Source: JABDDM01 sp038240295 (GTDB taxonomy: Bacteria; Bacteroidota; Ignavibacteria; Palsa-1295). Taken from it: a stretch of DNA of 15,725 nucleotides. The DNA is taken from NCBI GenBank assembly GCA_038240295.1, contig JBBSDW010000082.1, positions 1-15,725 of the forward strand, written 5' to 3'. The notes under the pieces are model-generated. The model ran no database searches and was not told the origin of the DNA. It worked only from the letters and a program-made list of their open reading frames with translations. Below, one piece after another: positions 1 through 6,734 of this stretch. Numbering within the stretch: the stretch's first letter is position 1; each line of letters starts with the position of its first letter. The translations under genes and the position numbers were made by a program.

Positions 1-2
1 GA

Positions 3-527
3 CAGTGGCAACAACAGACCTTATCACACCAGGCTGCGTCACAGCAGCAGCAACAGCGGCAACCGCAGCAATCTGCTCAGCGTGCAGGTACAGCAAACAT
101 CGCAAATCGTGGATCGGGCAACGTCACGCAAATGACAACTGCGAACGGTCGCAGGGTCGTGGTGATCCACCGGGACGGTGGCGCAAATGGCGCGGCTGCA
201 AGTTCGGAACGAGGCTGGGGTCAAGGATCGAGCGCCGGTCGAAGCGATCAGGGCGGTCGCAGCGGCCAGGGCTATGGCAGAGTCTCGGGTGGCAACGGCT
301 CGGGCAGCAGCAGATCGGGTGGCAATAGCTCGGGAGGAGGCAGAGCATCTTCGGGCGGTGGTTCCAGAAGCTCCTACGGCGGCGGATCTTATTCGGGCGG
401 CAGTGGTCCTGGCAGCGGTGGCAATAGTGGAGGCGGTGGCAATAGTGGAGGTGGAGGTGGTGGCGGCCGTGGCAACGGCGACGGCGGTTCCAACAGCGGA
501 GGCGGCGGCCGTGCGCATTCGCGATAA
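3..527 (+). CDS. C-terminal fragment of a Gln-rich / Gly-Ser-rich low-complexity protein (5' end outside window)
   Basis: The frame is open from the first bases of the window to a TAA at 525-527, so this is the 3' part of a longer gene; the first in-frame ATG is only at 132. The visible protein has three parts. A Gln-rich stretch (about residues 1-27) contains a run of four Gln preceded by Ser. A short ordinary segment follows (about 28-60, including GRRVVVIHRDGG). The last ~110 residues are almost only Gly, Ser, Asn and Arg and end in RAHSR. Two other frames are also open here because the DNA is repetitive, but this frame alone gives a coherent compositional pattern and reaches the window edge. 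Gln- then Gly-rich tails occur on several secreted Gram-negative proteins of unknown function (for example DUF3300- or DUF6600-type proteins). The diagnostic N-terminal part is missing, so no function is assigned. Confidence 0.6.
   Translation, partial: QWQQQTLSHQAASQQQQQRQPQQSAQRAGTANIANRGSGNVTQMTTANGRRVVVIHRDGGANGAAASSERGWGQGSSAGRSDQGGRSGQGYGRVSGGNGSGSSRSGGNSSGGGRASSGGGSRSSYGGGSYSGGSGPGSGGNSGGGGNSGGGGGGGRGNGDGGSNSGGGGRAHSR
417..452 (+). repeat. 18-bp tandem repeat in the Gly-rich tail coding region
   Basis: Two adjacent 18-base units (417-434 and 435-452) differ only in the last base and encode a repeated Gly-Gly-Asn-Ser-Gly-Gly unit. Such in-frame repeats can expand or shrink by slippage without shifting the frame. 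Confidence 0.7.
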
Positions 528-568
528 AGCTGTTCGTAACTAATTTAACTATCATTAACTAAACGCGC

Positions 569-595
569 GACATTCTATAATGTCAACAAGCTTGT
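569..595 (+). promoter_or_regulatory. Possible promoter / hairpin upstream of the FadL-like gene
   Basis: A TATAAT hexamer lies at 576-581, about 36 bases before the ATG at 617. It is the loop and right arm of a perfect 6-bp hairpin (GACATT 569-574, AATGTC 579-584). Directly downstream is a perfect 10-base palindrome, ACAAGCTTGT (586-595). No good -35 box is seen at the usual distance. The hairpin may instead be the 3' end of the upstream transcript, but no T-run follows it. Promoter, operator and chance are all possible. Confidence 0.3.
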
Positions 596-616
596 CGGTA
601 CAACGCTGCGTCCAAT

Positions 617-2140
617 ATGAGAAATACAACTGATCGTTTCGTTACTTCTTTCTTTATCGCCTTTCTTCTTTGCGGTGCGGTTATCGGCGTTGAGGGCGTT
701 CGCGCTCAGGGTCTCAGTGATGCACTTCGTGTTTCTACGAACGAACTTCCAAGCGGGCCTCGCGCAACGGGTCTGAATGGATCGCAAATTGGAACCCCAG
801 GTGGATTCGACGCGCTGCAATGGAATCCTGCTGCAATTGCACCCAATGAGTTCAACGAGGTAGGCGTATCGCTTTATTATCGCGGTCACAATTCGGAAGC
901 ACAATTTCTCGGGACATCGCTAGGCGATAACATTACGACGATGTCGCTTGGCTCGCTTGGGCTAACTTCCGTTTCGCCGACGCGTAGAGGTCATCTCGTC
1001 TTCGGTCTATCGTACGATCAGGTTCGGGATTATACTTCGAGCTATTCTTTTAGCGCGGTCAATCCGAATTCTTCGTTTCTGAATACGCAAGGTTTTGTCA
1101 ACGATCCGGGCCTTGGCCCAAAAACGGAGCCAAACCAGTCATATCTCGATCAGACAAATCTTGCATGGCAGTTGCACCTGACATACAATGTACCCGACTC
1201 GGGTGTAGCATCGCTCAAGACGCCGTTCGCCGGCGGCTTGCAGCAATCGGGCACGGTCACGCAGGAGGGTGGAATGCACGCACTTCGCGGAGGCGCAGCG
1301 ATAGATATCGCTGAAGGAATTTCCGTAGGCGCGGCGCTCAATCTTTATTACGGCACGTACACGTATCGTCGCGACTTAGTGGAGAAAGATGTTGCGGGCC
1401 TGTTCAATTCTGGTGATTCCACACCCAATAATTTCAGAAGCGCAGATATCATTGACACACGGGACCAGGAGCAGACAGGTATCAGTCTAAAACTTGGGTT
1501 GCTCGCGTATCAAAATGACTTTGTAAAATTCGGCGCAACGATCGAAACACCGGGTGTCTATCACGTGAGCGATCACTTTCATCGCTCAGGTACCGCGGAC
1601 TTTTATCACGCAAGTTATGTCAGTACGCCAAACGTCGAAACCGATTTGACAAATACGTACGACATGACCACGCCGCTAAAGCTCGGAGCCGGTGTGTCTT
1701 TTCATTTCCTGGGCGCTTCTCTTATGGGTAGTGCGAACTACCAGGATATGTCGCAGACACGGTTCTCGAATAGCGATGTAGATCTTTCGAACTTGAACGA
1801 CGATGCGCGCAAGAACTTGCGTGGCGTACTCTCGTGGCAGATCGGCGCCGAATACATCATTCCATTTGCAGGAATTGCGCTGCGGGCAGGGTACGGCGTC
1901 GAGCCATCGTCCTATAAGAACGACCCTTCGACCTACGATACAAAGACCCTCTCGTTCGGCGCAGGAGTCTTGCTAAGTAAGTCCTTCGTGATCGAAGCGG
2001 GGTATCAGCGGGTAACGTATACGACCGACCATTTGCTCTACAGCGATCTTGATGTCGCCGGCAACCCTGTCAGCGCCGCGATCAACGTCGACGCCGTTAA
2101 ACGCGACCAGGTCTCCGTTGGATTTGGCTATCGATTCTAA
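617..2140 (+). CDS. FadL/OmpP1-like outer-membrane beta-barrel protein
   Basis: The 507-residue protein starts with a signal peptide: basic N-terminus, hydrophobic core at about 10-25, and an Ala-Gln cleavage site near residue 30. The mature N-terminus carries a Gly-rich segment and a WNPAAIA motif (about 69-75), close to the 'NPA' signature seen near the N-terminus of FadL/OmpP1/TodX-type transporters and PorV-like barrels. The rest alternates aromatic and polar residues as in beta-strands, with long polar loops, and the chain ends in an aromatic strand with C-terminal Phe (VSVGFGYRF), the usual outer-membrane insertion signal. FadL-family proteins move hydrophobic molecules across the outer membrane; the substrate cannot be read from sequence. 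The ATG at 617 gives an intact signal peptide. The gene stands alone between a ~90-base upstream gap and a repeat-filled gap, so it is probably monocistronic. A more general OMP assignment is possible. Confidence 0.8.
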   Translation: MRNTTDRFVTSFFIAFLLCGAVIGVEGVRAQGLSDALRVSTNELPSGPRATGLNGSQIGTPGGFDALQWNPAAIAPNEFNEVGVSLYYRGHNSEAQFLGTSLGDNITTMSLGSLGLTSVSPTRRGHLVFGLSYDQVRDYTSSYSFSAVNPNSSFLNTQGFVNDPGLGPKTEPNQSYLDQTNLAWQLHLTYNVPDSGVASLKTPFAGGLQQSGTVTQEGGMHALRGGAAIDIAEGISVGAALNLYYGTYTYRRDLVEKDVAGLFNSGDSTPNNFRSADIIDTRDQEQTGISLKLGLLAYQNDFVKFGATIETPGVYHVSDHFHRSGTADFYHASYVSTPNVETDLTNTYDMTTPLKLGAGVSFHFLGASLMGSANYQDMSQTRFSNSDVDLSNLNDDARKNLRGVLSWQIGAEYIIPFAGIALRAGYGVEPSSYKNDPSTYDTKTLSFGAGVLLSKSFVIEAGYQRVTYTTDHLLYSDLDVAGNPVSAAINVDAVKRDQVSVGFGYRF

Positions 2141-2165
2141 ACCGAAAAAAGCTTAAAGACCTTCA

Positions 2166-2425
2166 GTACAAAGAGATAAATTTGACCTCGACTCTACTTT
2201 GTTAAACAAGTCATCCTGAGCCCGACGAAGGATCTTATCGTAGGTTTGGCTAAATGTGTAAGTTCTGGCGATAGCAACGGATTGTACTAGAACTCATGAA
2301 GCGATGCGAACGAAATGCAAGATTCTTCATCGGGTTCAGAATTACCGTTTAAAAGCGTGTTGCTGGAAATAAGCAGTAACGCGTTTTCGAGAATCGAGGT
2401 CGGGTTGAACTCCGACCTACATCGA
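2166..2425. repeat. Intergenic ~260-bp repeat, copy 1, with inverted arms
   Basis: This block recurs at 2458-2718 with roughly nine in ten bases alike by eye. Inside it lie two 26-base arms in inverted orientation (2211-2236 and 2319-2344, 21 of 26 paired), about 80 bases apart. Its right end holds an imperfect hairpin (2397-2418). No ORF spans it. The arm sequence, beginning TCATCCTGAG, resembles an extragenic palindrome I recall from many environmental bacterial genomes; that recollection could not be checked. With copy 2 it accounts for nearly the whole gap 2141-2744 between convergent genes. Confidence 0.85.
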
Positions 2426-2457
2426 ACGTAGGTCGGGATTCATCCCGACCGCGCTCT
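2426..2457. repeat. Linker between repeat copies carrying nested GGTCGGG hairpins
   Basis: The 32 bases between the two copies hold a perfect 9-bp stem with a 2-base centre (2431-2439 with 2442-2450). A second perfect inverted pair joins it to copy 1 (CGACCTAC 2413-2420 with GTAGGTCG 2428-2435). The hairpins 2397-2418, 2413-2435 and 2431-2450 therefore compete for the same bases and can switch. The same GGTCGGG/CCCGACC module returns at the end of copy 2. Confidence 0.7.
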
Positions 2458-2718
2458 GTACAAAGAGATAAATGTTGGCCTCGACCCTACTCTATTTATC
2501 AAGTCATCCTGAGCCCGACGAAGGATCTTATGGTAGGTTTAGCTAAATCTTTAAGTTCTGGCGAGATCAACGGATTGTCCTCGAACTCATGAAGCGATGC
2601 GAACGAAAAGCAAGATTCTTCGTCGGGTTCAGCATGACCGTTTAAAAGCGTGTTGCTGGTAATACGCAGTAACGCGTTTTCGAGATTTGAGGTCGGGTTG
2701 AAACCCGACCTACATCGA
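2458..2718. repeat. Intergenic ~260-bp repeat, copy 2
   Basis: Second copy of the block at 2166-2425, offset by 292 bases. Its inverted arms (2504-2529 and 2612-2637) pair at 23 of 26 positions, better than in copy 1. The right end carries a perfect hairpin (2690-2711) where copy 1 has an imperfect one. Copy 2 is therefore better preserved or younger. There is no transposase or ORF inside, so if mobile it would be non-autonomous. Confidence 0.85.
2690..2711. terminator. Perfect 10-bp hairpin between convergent genes, possible transcription end
   Basis: AGGTCGGGTT (2690-2699) pairs fully with 2702-2711. It lies between the 3' ends of the FadL-like gene and the T9SS cargo gene. On the plus strand a run of eight T is at 2728-2735, too far from the stem for a classical intrinsic terminator; on the minus strand no T-run follows. 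It may stop or protect transcripts, or may just be part of the repeat. Confidence 0.3.
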
Positions 2719-2744
2719 GAGGCCAGATTTTTTTTCGTTAGATT

Positions 2745-4688
2745 CTACTTCAATTGCAATAGATTCAACGAATACCCGCCATCGCCGGATAGGATACGAA
2801 CTTGATACGTACCAGTGCAAAAAAGCTCAGTGCTAATAAGCGCTGGATGGTTCGGCGAAAGTTGAGTGGCACTCCGGGAGACAAGTTTGCCAAGCGCATC
2901 GAAGACCTCGATCGTCACTTCTCCCAGATCGGCGTCGGAATGAATCAATGCATACGTGCTCGCGGGGTTTGGGATGATGCGCAGAGTCGGAATCTTGCTG
3001 TAGCGTGTGAATTGGGAGATCAGTGGTGTGCCGCAGCCGAGTTTGCCGCAGACAGTGCTGATGATCGGCGAAGCTGTTATGGCGCAGATCTCTGAAGATT
3101 GCGTGATCACAAACGAGTCGAGAATAACGCTCGTGCAACTGCTGTCCTTCGGATAAATATGAAAGACGGCATATCCGGCTACATTTCCTTTCATTGAAGC
3201 TGCAGCTTGCGGAAAGAGCACATGCGCGAAGCCAACCCAGCGCGCCGTCGTGGCGTCGATCTGGCGGCCAGCTTGATACGATCCTGCATAGACCAGCATC
3301 GTCGTATCGTAACGAACGGCAAAGTCAAGATCACCAATAAACGATTGACTACTCGAAATGATCGGCACATAAATACTGCCGCCGATCGTGTCGTTGGAGA
3401 TATCCGCGGTCGTGAATGTGACCGTGGGAGCGTCACCACCGACTGCACTCAACGGGATGGTTTGTTCTTCGCCGCTTGCGAAGATATGCAACCGTGCAGC
3501 GTAGCTGCGAGCACTGGTAGGCAAAAAGATAACGCTCACAGAATCTCCTCTCGAAGGTATCGCTACGAAATTGAGTGAGTCAGCTCCATCGATGCTGAAC
3601 GAATCGATCGATGGCGTCCCGCAAAGCCCCAGCACTGCAAGTCCCATGCTGACGTCCGAGCAGGGCAGGACCGTATCGGGAAAATTCACCGACAGTGGTT
3701 GCACGCTCAGACCAATGCGCGGCACCACGGAATCGCCGCCGCTATTTGTCGTGCGCCAGACATTGCCTTCGGAGTCAGTGGCAACGATGATGTTGTCGGT
3801 GATCGCCGAGATCAGACGCGTGTCATACGTATTACTCGGTCCGCCGATACTCGTCCAGATTACACCATGATCGACGGAGCGGTAAATGCCATCCGTGATA
3901 GAGGGACAATAGACTGCGTTAGGAGAAACCGCAATGCTCCCGCAGAAAAAGGGATGATTCCTGCTAACCTGATTTGTCCAGGTCGCACCCAGATCTGTTG
4001 TTAAAAACAGTTGCGAGTACGCGTCGGAAGGGGAGATGTAATCTTCGTTCGAAAGCACGACTCGCGAAAGCTGGCAAGAATCGACGCCGAACGTAAACGA
4101 ATCGAAGTCGATCGCGCCCGCGCTCGCAACCCACGTGGCGCCCATGTCAGTAGAGCGATGCAAAAATCCGCCTCCCTGATCGCCGCCAAAATAGAGAACC
4201 GATCCGTCGCGGGACGTCGTGATATAAAATGAAGCAGGGGATTGCACCACATTTTTCCAGGACGCGCCAGCATCGGTCGATAATGCTATCACGCCCGAGG
4301 AATAGGCGATGGCAGCAACCATTGGCGAGCCGATAAAGCAGGCGGAGAGCGCCGCGCCGACGCTCGCCAGCTTCCAGGTCGTACCGCCATTACGTGTGAT
4401 ATAGGTGCCATTGATACAGGCGGCGATCCCGTTCGAGGCATCGATGAACTGGATGTCGTTGGCCGTGACAATGTTTCCGACCTTCGCCCAGGTAATGCCG
4501 AGATCATCCGAGCGGAACACGCTCCCTTTCGCGAGCCAAAGTCTGCCGTCGCGGTAGCTCATCGCACCGTTGCTGCCGGCCGGAACAAGATTCGGTGCCA
4601 CCATCTTCCACTGCGCTTCCGAACGGATCGGAAGCGCGAGTGTGAGCGAGGTGAGCATAACCAGAATGATGAGCACCGATAGTCTCAT
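2745..4688 (-). CDS. T9SS-exported Asp-box propeller protein with beta-sandwich domains and C-terminal sorting domain
   Basis: 647 residues. The N-terminus (1-25) is a signal peptide ending at an Ala-Gln site. Residues ~26-318 form a YCF48/BNR-like beta-propeller with six Asp-box motifs (S/T-x-D-x-G-x-x-W type) near 59-67, 98-105, 137-144, 179-186, 230-237 and 271-278; the second has Asn for Asp. Residues ~325-416 resemble a choice-of-anchor-D (HYDIN/ASPM-like) sandwich. Residues ~420-550 look like a cohesin-type domain. The last ~80 residues match a T9SS type A sorting domain: IPNPAS at 572-577, then VTIEVFDALGKLV and GTYQVRI. By family knowledge such proteins cross the outer membrane through T9SS and are attached to or released from the surface. 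The propeller suggests ligand or protein binding; no catalytic residues were identified. It lies 27 bases downstream of the SPFH gene on the same strand, so co-transcription is possible. Its ligand is unknown. Confidence 0.85.
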   Translation of the reverse strand: MRLSVLIILVMLTSLTLALPIRSEAQWKMVAPNLVPAGSNGAMSYRDGRLWLAKGSVFRSDDLGITWAKVGNIVTANDIQFIDASNGIAACINGTYITRNGGTTWKLASVGAALSACFIGSPMVAAIAYSSGVIALSTDAGASWKNVVQSPASFYITTSRDGSVLYFGGDQGGGFLHRSTDMGATWVASAGAIDFDSFTFGVDSCQLSRVVLSNEDYISPSDAYSQLFLTTDLGATWTNQVSRNHPFFCGSIAVSPNAVYCPSITDGIYRSVDHGVIWTSIGGPSNTYDTRLISAITDNIIVATDSEGNVWRTTNSGGDSVVPRIGLSVQPLSVNFPDTVLPCSDVSMGLAVLGLCGTPSIDSFSIDGADSLNFVAIPSRGDSVSVIFLPTSARSYAARLHIFASGEEQTIPLSAVGGDAPTVTFTTADISNDTIGGSIYVPIISSSQSFIGDLDFAVRYDTTMLVYAGSYQAGRQIDATTARWVGFAHVLFPQAAASMKGNVAGYAVFHIYPKDSSCTSVILDSFVITQSSEICAITASPIISTVCGKLGCGTPLISQFTRYSKIPTLRIIPNPASTYALIHSDADLGEVTIEVFDALGKLVSRSATQLSPNHPALISTELFCTGTYQVRILSGDGGYSLNLLQLK

Positions 4689-4715
4689 TGGGCGTAGCGC
4701 GAAAACCAGCGCATC

Positions 4716-5693
4716 TTATTTCACTGGTCCATTTACGTTTAGCAACGGTGTAAGCTTCGAATCGAGTGGAGCAATCACAAAGGTCGCATTTTTCGAATTC
4801 GCAAGATCCTTCAGCGTCGTGATGTAATTGTATTGCAGGTATTGATTCGTCAGCGAACTTGCGATGATCTTCTGCGCATCCGAAATACCGCCAGCTTCGA
4901 CGCGCTTTCGGTCGGCCTCCTGCGACTCGCGCTGGAGTACGTACTGCATCTTTTGCGATTCCTGCTCGGCAGCGATCTTCTCGTCGATCGCGGTGCGCAC
5001 TTTCTCCGGCAATAAAATATCGCGAAGCAGAACCCCTTCGAGGATTATGCCGCGATTCTTGAACGAGCCGATCAACTTATCCCGAACCGTATTCGTATAA
5101 TCATCTCGTCTCGAAGCATAAAGGTCGGTCGCAGCATAATCAACCGCCGCATCGCGAAGCGAAGAGCGGATCTCCGGGCGCACGATCTTCTCCACATAAT
5201 CGAGACCGATCTTATTATAGACGACCGGTGCGCTGCTTGGCGAGAGATGATATTGTACGGTCACTTCGAGTTGCAGCGTGAGCCCATCTCGGCTGAGCAC
5301 CTGGATCGCATCGTCGCCTTTGAGCTGGCCTTCATTTGTCTTCGCCGACATCGTGTAAGCCTGCGTACGAATGTCCATGCGCACAACATTCACGAGCGGG
5401 TTGATCACATGAAAACCCGATTCAAGGGTTTCCGAACTCGTCTGTCCGAAGAGAACCTGAATGCCGACTTCGCCCGGCTCAATGGTGACGAATGCGCCAA
5501 AGGCCAGCACCAGCACGGCGAGTGAAATGAAGAGCGGGCCAGCTATGCCGAGCGCCCGGTGGATCGTTTCGCGCTGACGAACTTCGTTGCCGTATTGACC
5601 GGTCGGCCCGATCGTAAGTGCAAAACGTTTTTTATTGGCGAGCGCGAGAATTCCTAAAACGAGGAGGATTGCAGCGAAAAAGAGCGATTCCAT
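4716..5693 (-). CDS. SPFH/Band 7 prohibitin-like membrane protein
   Basis: 325 residues. Two hydrophobic segments are visible, about 2-19 and 48-69, with a basic stretch between. They are followed by a Band 7/SPFH domain (about 70-240): the IEPGEVGIQVLFG start, a GFHVINPL segment and a RDILLPEKV segment near its end are typical of prohibitin homologues. A charged, Gln/Glu/Arg-rich coiled coil follows (about 235-270, AAEQESQKMQYVLQRESQEA region) with a GGISDAQKIIA segment. Family members form large ring or cage assemblies in the inner membrane and often act with membrane proteases such as FtsH; that role is inferred, as no protease gene is in the window. The extra N-terminal transmembrane segment is a little unusual, since bacterial prohibitins commonly have one. 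The gene is divergent from the MOSC gene and precedes the T9SS cargo gene. Confidence 0.88.
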   Translation of the reverse strand: MESLFFAAILLVLGILALANKKRFALTIGPTGQYGNEVRQRETIHRALGIAGPLFISLAVLVLAFGAFVTIEPGEVGIQVLFGQTSSETLESGFHVINPLVNVVRMDIRTQAYTMSAKTNEGQLKGDDAIQVLSRDGLTLQLEVTVQYHLSPSSAPVVYNKIGLDYVEKIVRPEIRSSLRDAAVDYAATDLYASRRDDYTNTVRDKLIGSFKNRGIILEGVLLRDILLPEKVRTAIDEKIAAEQESQKMQYVLQRESQEADRKRVEAGGISDAQKIIASSLTNQYLQYNYITTLKDLANSKNATFVIAPLDSKLTPLLNVNGPVK

Positions 5694-5770
5694 GGTAGTG
5701 TGTTAGCGTAATAATGAGTGCGAATTTACTGGTTTCCCAGCGCGTTTCTCTGATTCCACTTATGCGAATC

Positions 5771-6439
5771 ATGGCAAAACTCATTTCGCTCAACGTTGGC
5801 CTTGCTCGTACGACGCCCGCTACAGAGCCGCCGTTCAATCGGGAATGGACTTCCGGCATCTGGAAAGATCCGGTCGAAGGAAAGCATTTTTTGAGCATTC
5901 CAAAAACGAAACGCACCCCGGCGCTCGCGGGAGATCAGCAGCAAGACCCAAGATATCACGGCGGTCCTGACAACGCGATCAACGTATACCCGATCGAGCA
6001 TTATGAACGCTGGCGCAAACATCTCCACCTTGCTAAGCTTGGCTTTGGCGCATTCGGCGAAAACATCACAAGCGAAGGCTTGACCGAGGCAAGCGTCTGC
6101 GTGGGCGATTCATTCGCGGTGGGCGATGCGATCCTGCAGATCACACAACCCCGCCAACCCTGCTGGAAACTTGCCTGGAAATGGAAAGCAAAAGATTTCG
6201 TGAAAGACCTCGTCCAAGCTGGCACAACCGGCTGGTACATGCGCGTGCTCAAAGAAGGCACTATACAGACGGGCGACACGATCACGCTACTTGAACGACT
6301 TCATCCCGATTGGACGATCGACCGACTCAACGGCGCTATGCTGGATAGATGGCTCGACACTGAGATCGCTCGCGAACTAATCGAAATGCAGGAGCTCTCA
6401 AACTCGTGGAGAGCCACGTTCGAAAGTCGCGTGAGGTGA
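5771..6439 (+). CDS. MOSC-domain protein, YiiM-like
   Basis: With the start at 5771 the protein has 222 residues and begins MAKLISLNVG, which is where MOSC/YiiM proteins normally begin. In-frame ATGs at 5714 and 5762 would add 19 or 3 residues unlike the family, and none has a clear ribosome binding site. Recognisable blocks, in order: YHGGPDNAINVYPIEHY (about 62-78), GAFGENITSEGLTE (about 93-106), GDAILQITQPRQPCWKL (about 118-134, with the conserved MOSC cysteine at 131), TGWYMRVLKEG (about 153-163), and a C-terminal three-helix tail with LSNSWRATF. Length and layout match E. coli YiiM, a molybdenum-cofactor protein that reduces N-hydroxylated compounds such as 6-hydroxylaminopurine. A role in detoxifying hydroxylated bases or amines is inferred by homology. 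The protein has no signal peptide and should be cytoplasmic. Only a short gap separates it from the divergent SPFH gene. Confidence 0.88.
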   Translation: MAKLISLNVGLARTTPATEPPFNREWTSGIWKDPVEGKHFLSIPKTKRTPALAGDQQQDPRYHGGPDNAINVYPIEHYERWRKHLHLAKLGFGAFGENITSEGLTEASVCVGDSFAVGDAILQITQPRQPCWKLAWKWKAKDFVKDLVQAGTTGWYMRVLKEGTIQTGDTITLLERLHPDWTIDRLNGAMLDRWLDTEIARELIEMQELSNSWRATFESRVR

Positions 6440-6503
6440 TAGAATAAAGCTGGTCAAGTGTTTTGCCAAATGGAGGCATTACGTGGACGTCGCGACCCAC
6501 GCA

Positions 6504-6577
6504 ATTCCCGCCTACGTGGTAATGACACCTGCGTTCGTGTAGTGTCTTTCGGTTGTCATTCTCGCGGAGGCTGGAAT
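6504..6577. repeat. Degenerate short inverted repeat (extragenic palindrome)
   Basis: Two 24-base arms (6504-6527 and 6554-6577) are inverted copies pairing at about 19 of 24 positions around a 26-base centre. The arm type (ATTCCCGCCTACG...GTAATGACA) looks like the common 'attcccgc...aatgac' extragenic palindrome of many bacteria. It lies in the 295-base gap between the MOSC gene and the barrel gene, with no credible ORF over it. Confidence 0.6.
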
Positions 6578-6653
6578 ACACGTTTGGGTCGCCGTAATGC
6601 GGGTGATGGATTCAAAGGTTTCTACCCTCAATGGTACTCACAATTTTTCGTTG

Positions 6654-6661
6654 TATATTTG
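6654..6661 (+). promoter_or_regulatory. Possible Bacteroidota-type -7 element (TAnnTTTG)
   Basis: TATATTTG fits the -7 consensus TAnnTTTG of Bacteroidota promoters and lies about 74 bases before the chosen ATG at 6735. No convincing -33 TTTG is seen upstream at the expected distance. If it is real, the transcript would start inside the long upstream ORF extension, supporting the start at 6735 for the three-gene unit. Confidence 0.3.
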
Positions 6662-6734
6662 CATCCGACTCTACCTGTCATCGTTTCCTACGTTCTTTTC
6701 GATCGGCCAGAATTTGAAGCAGTTGCGAATTTCC

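Noticed and set aside
39..555. Overlapping open frames on both strands at the left edge (Ala/Thr/Arg-rich or Cys/His/Arg-rich)
   Set aside because: They are by-products of repetitive Gly/Ser-coding DNA; only the frame running in from the window edge is compositionally coherent.
2166..2718. CRISPR array
   Set aside because: Only two long, diverged copies with no short regular repeat-spacer pattern and no cas genes.
6597..6734. N-terminal extension of the barrel protein from an upstream ATG
   Set aside because: The 46 extra residues would bury a clean signal peptide, and a promoter-like TATATTTG lies within them.
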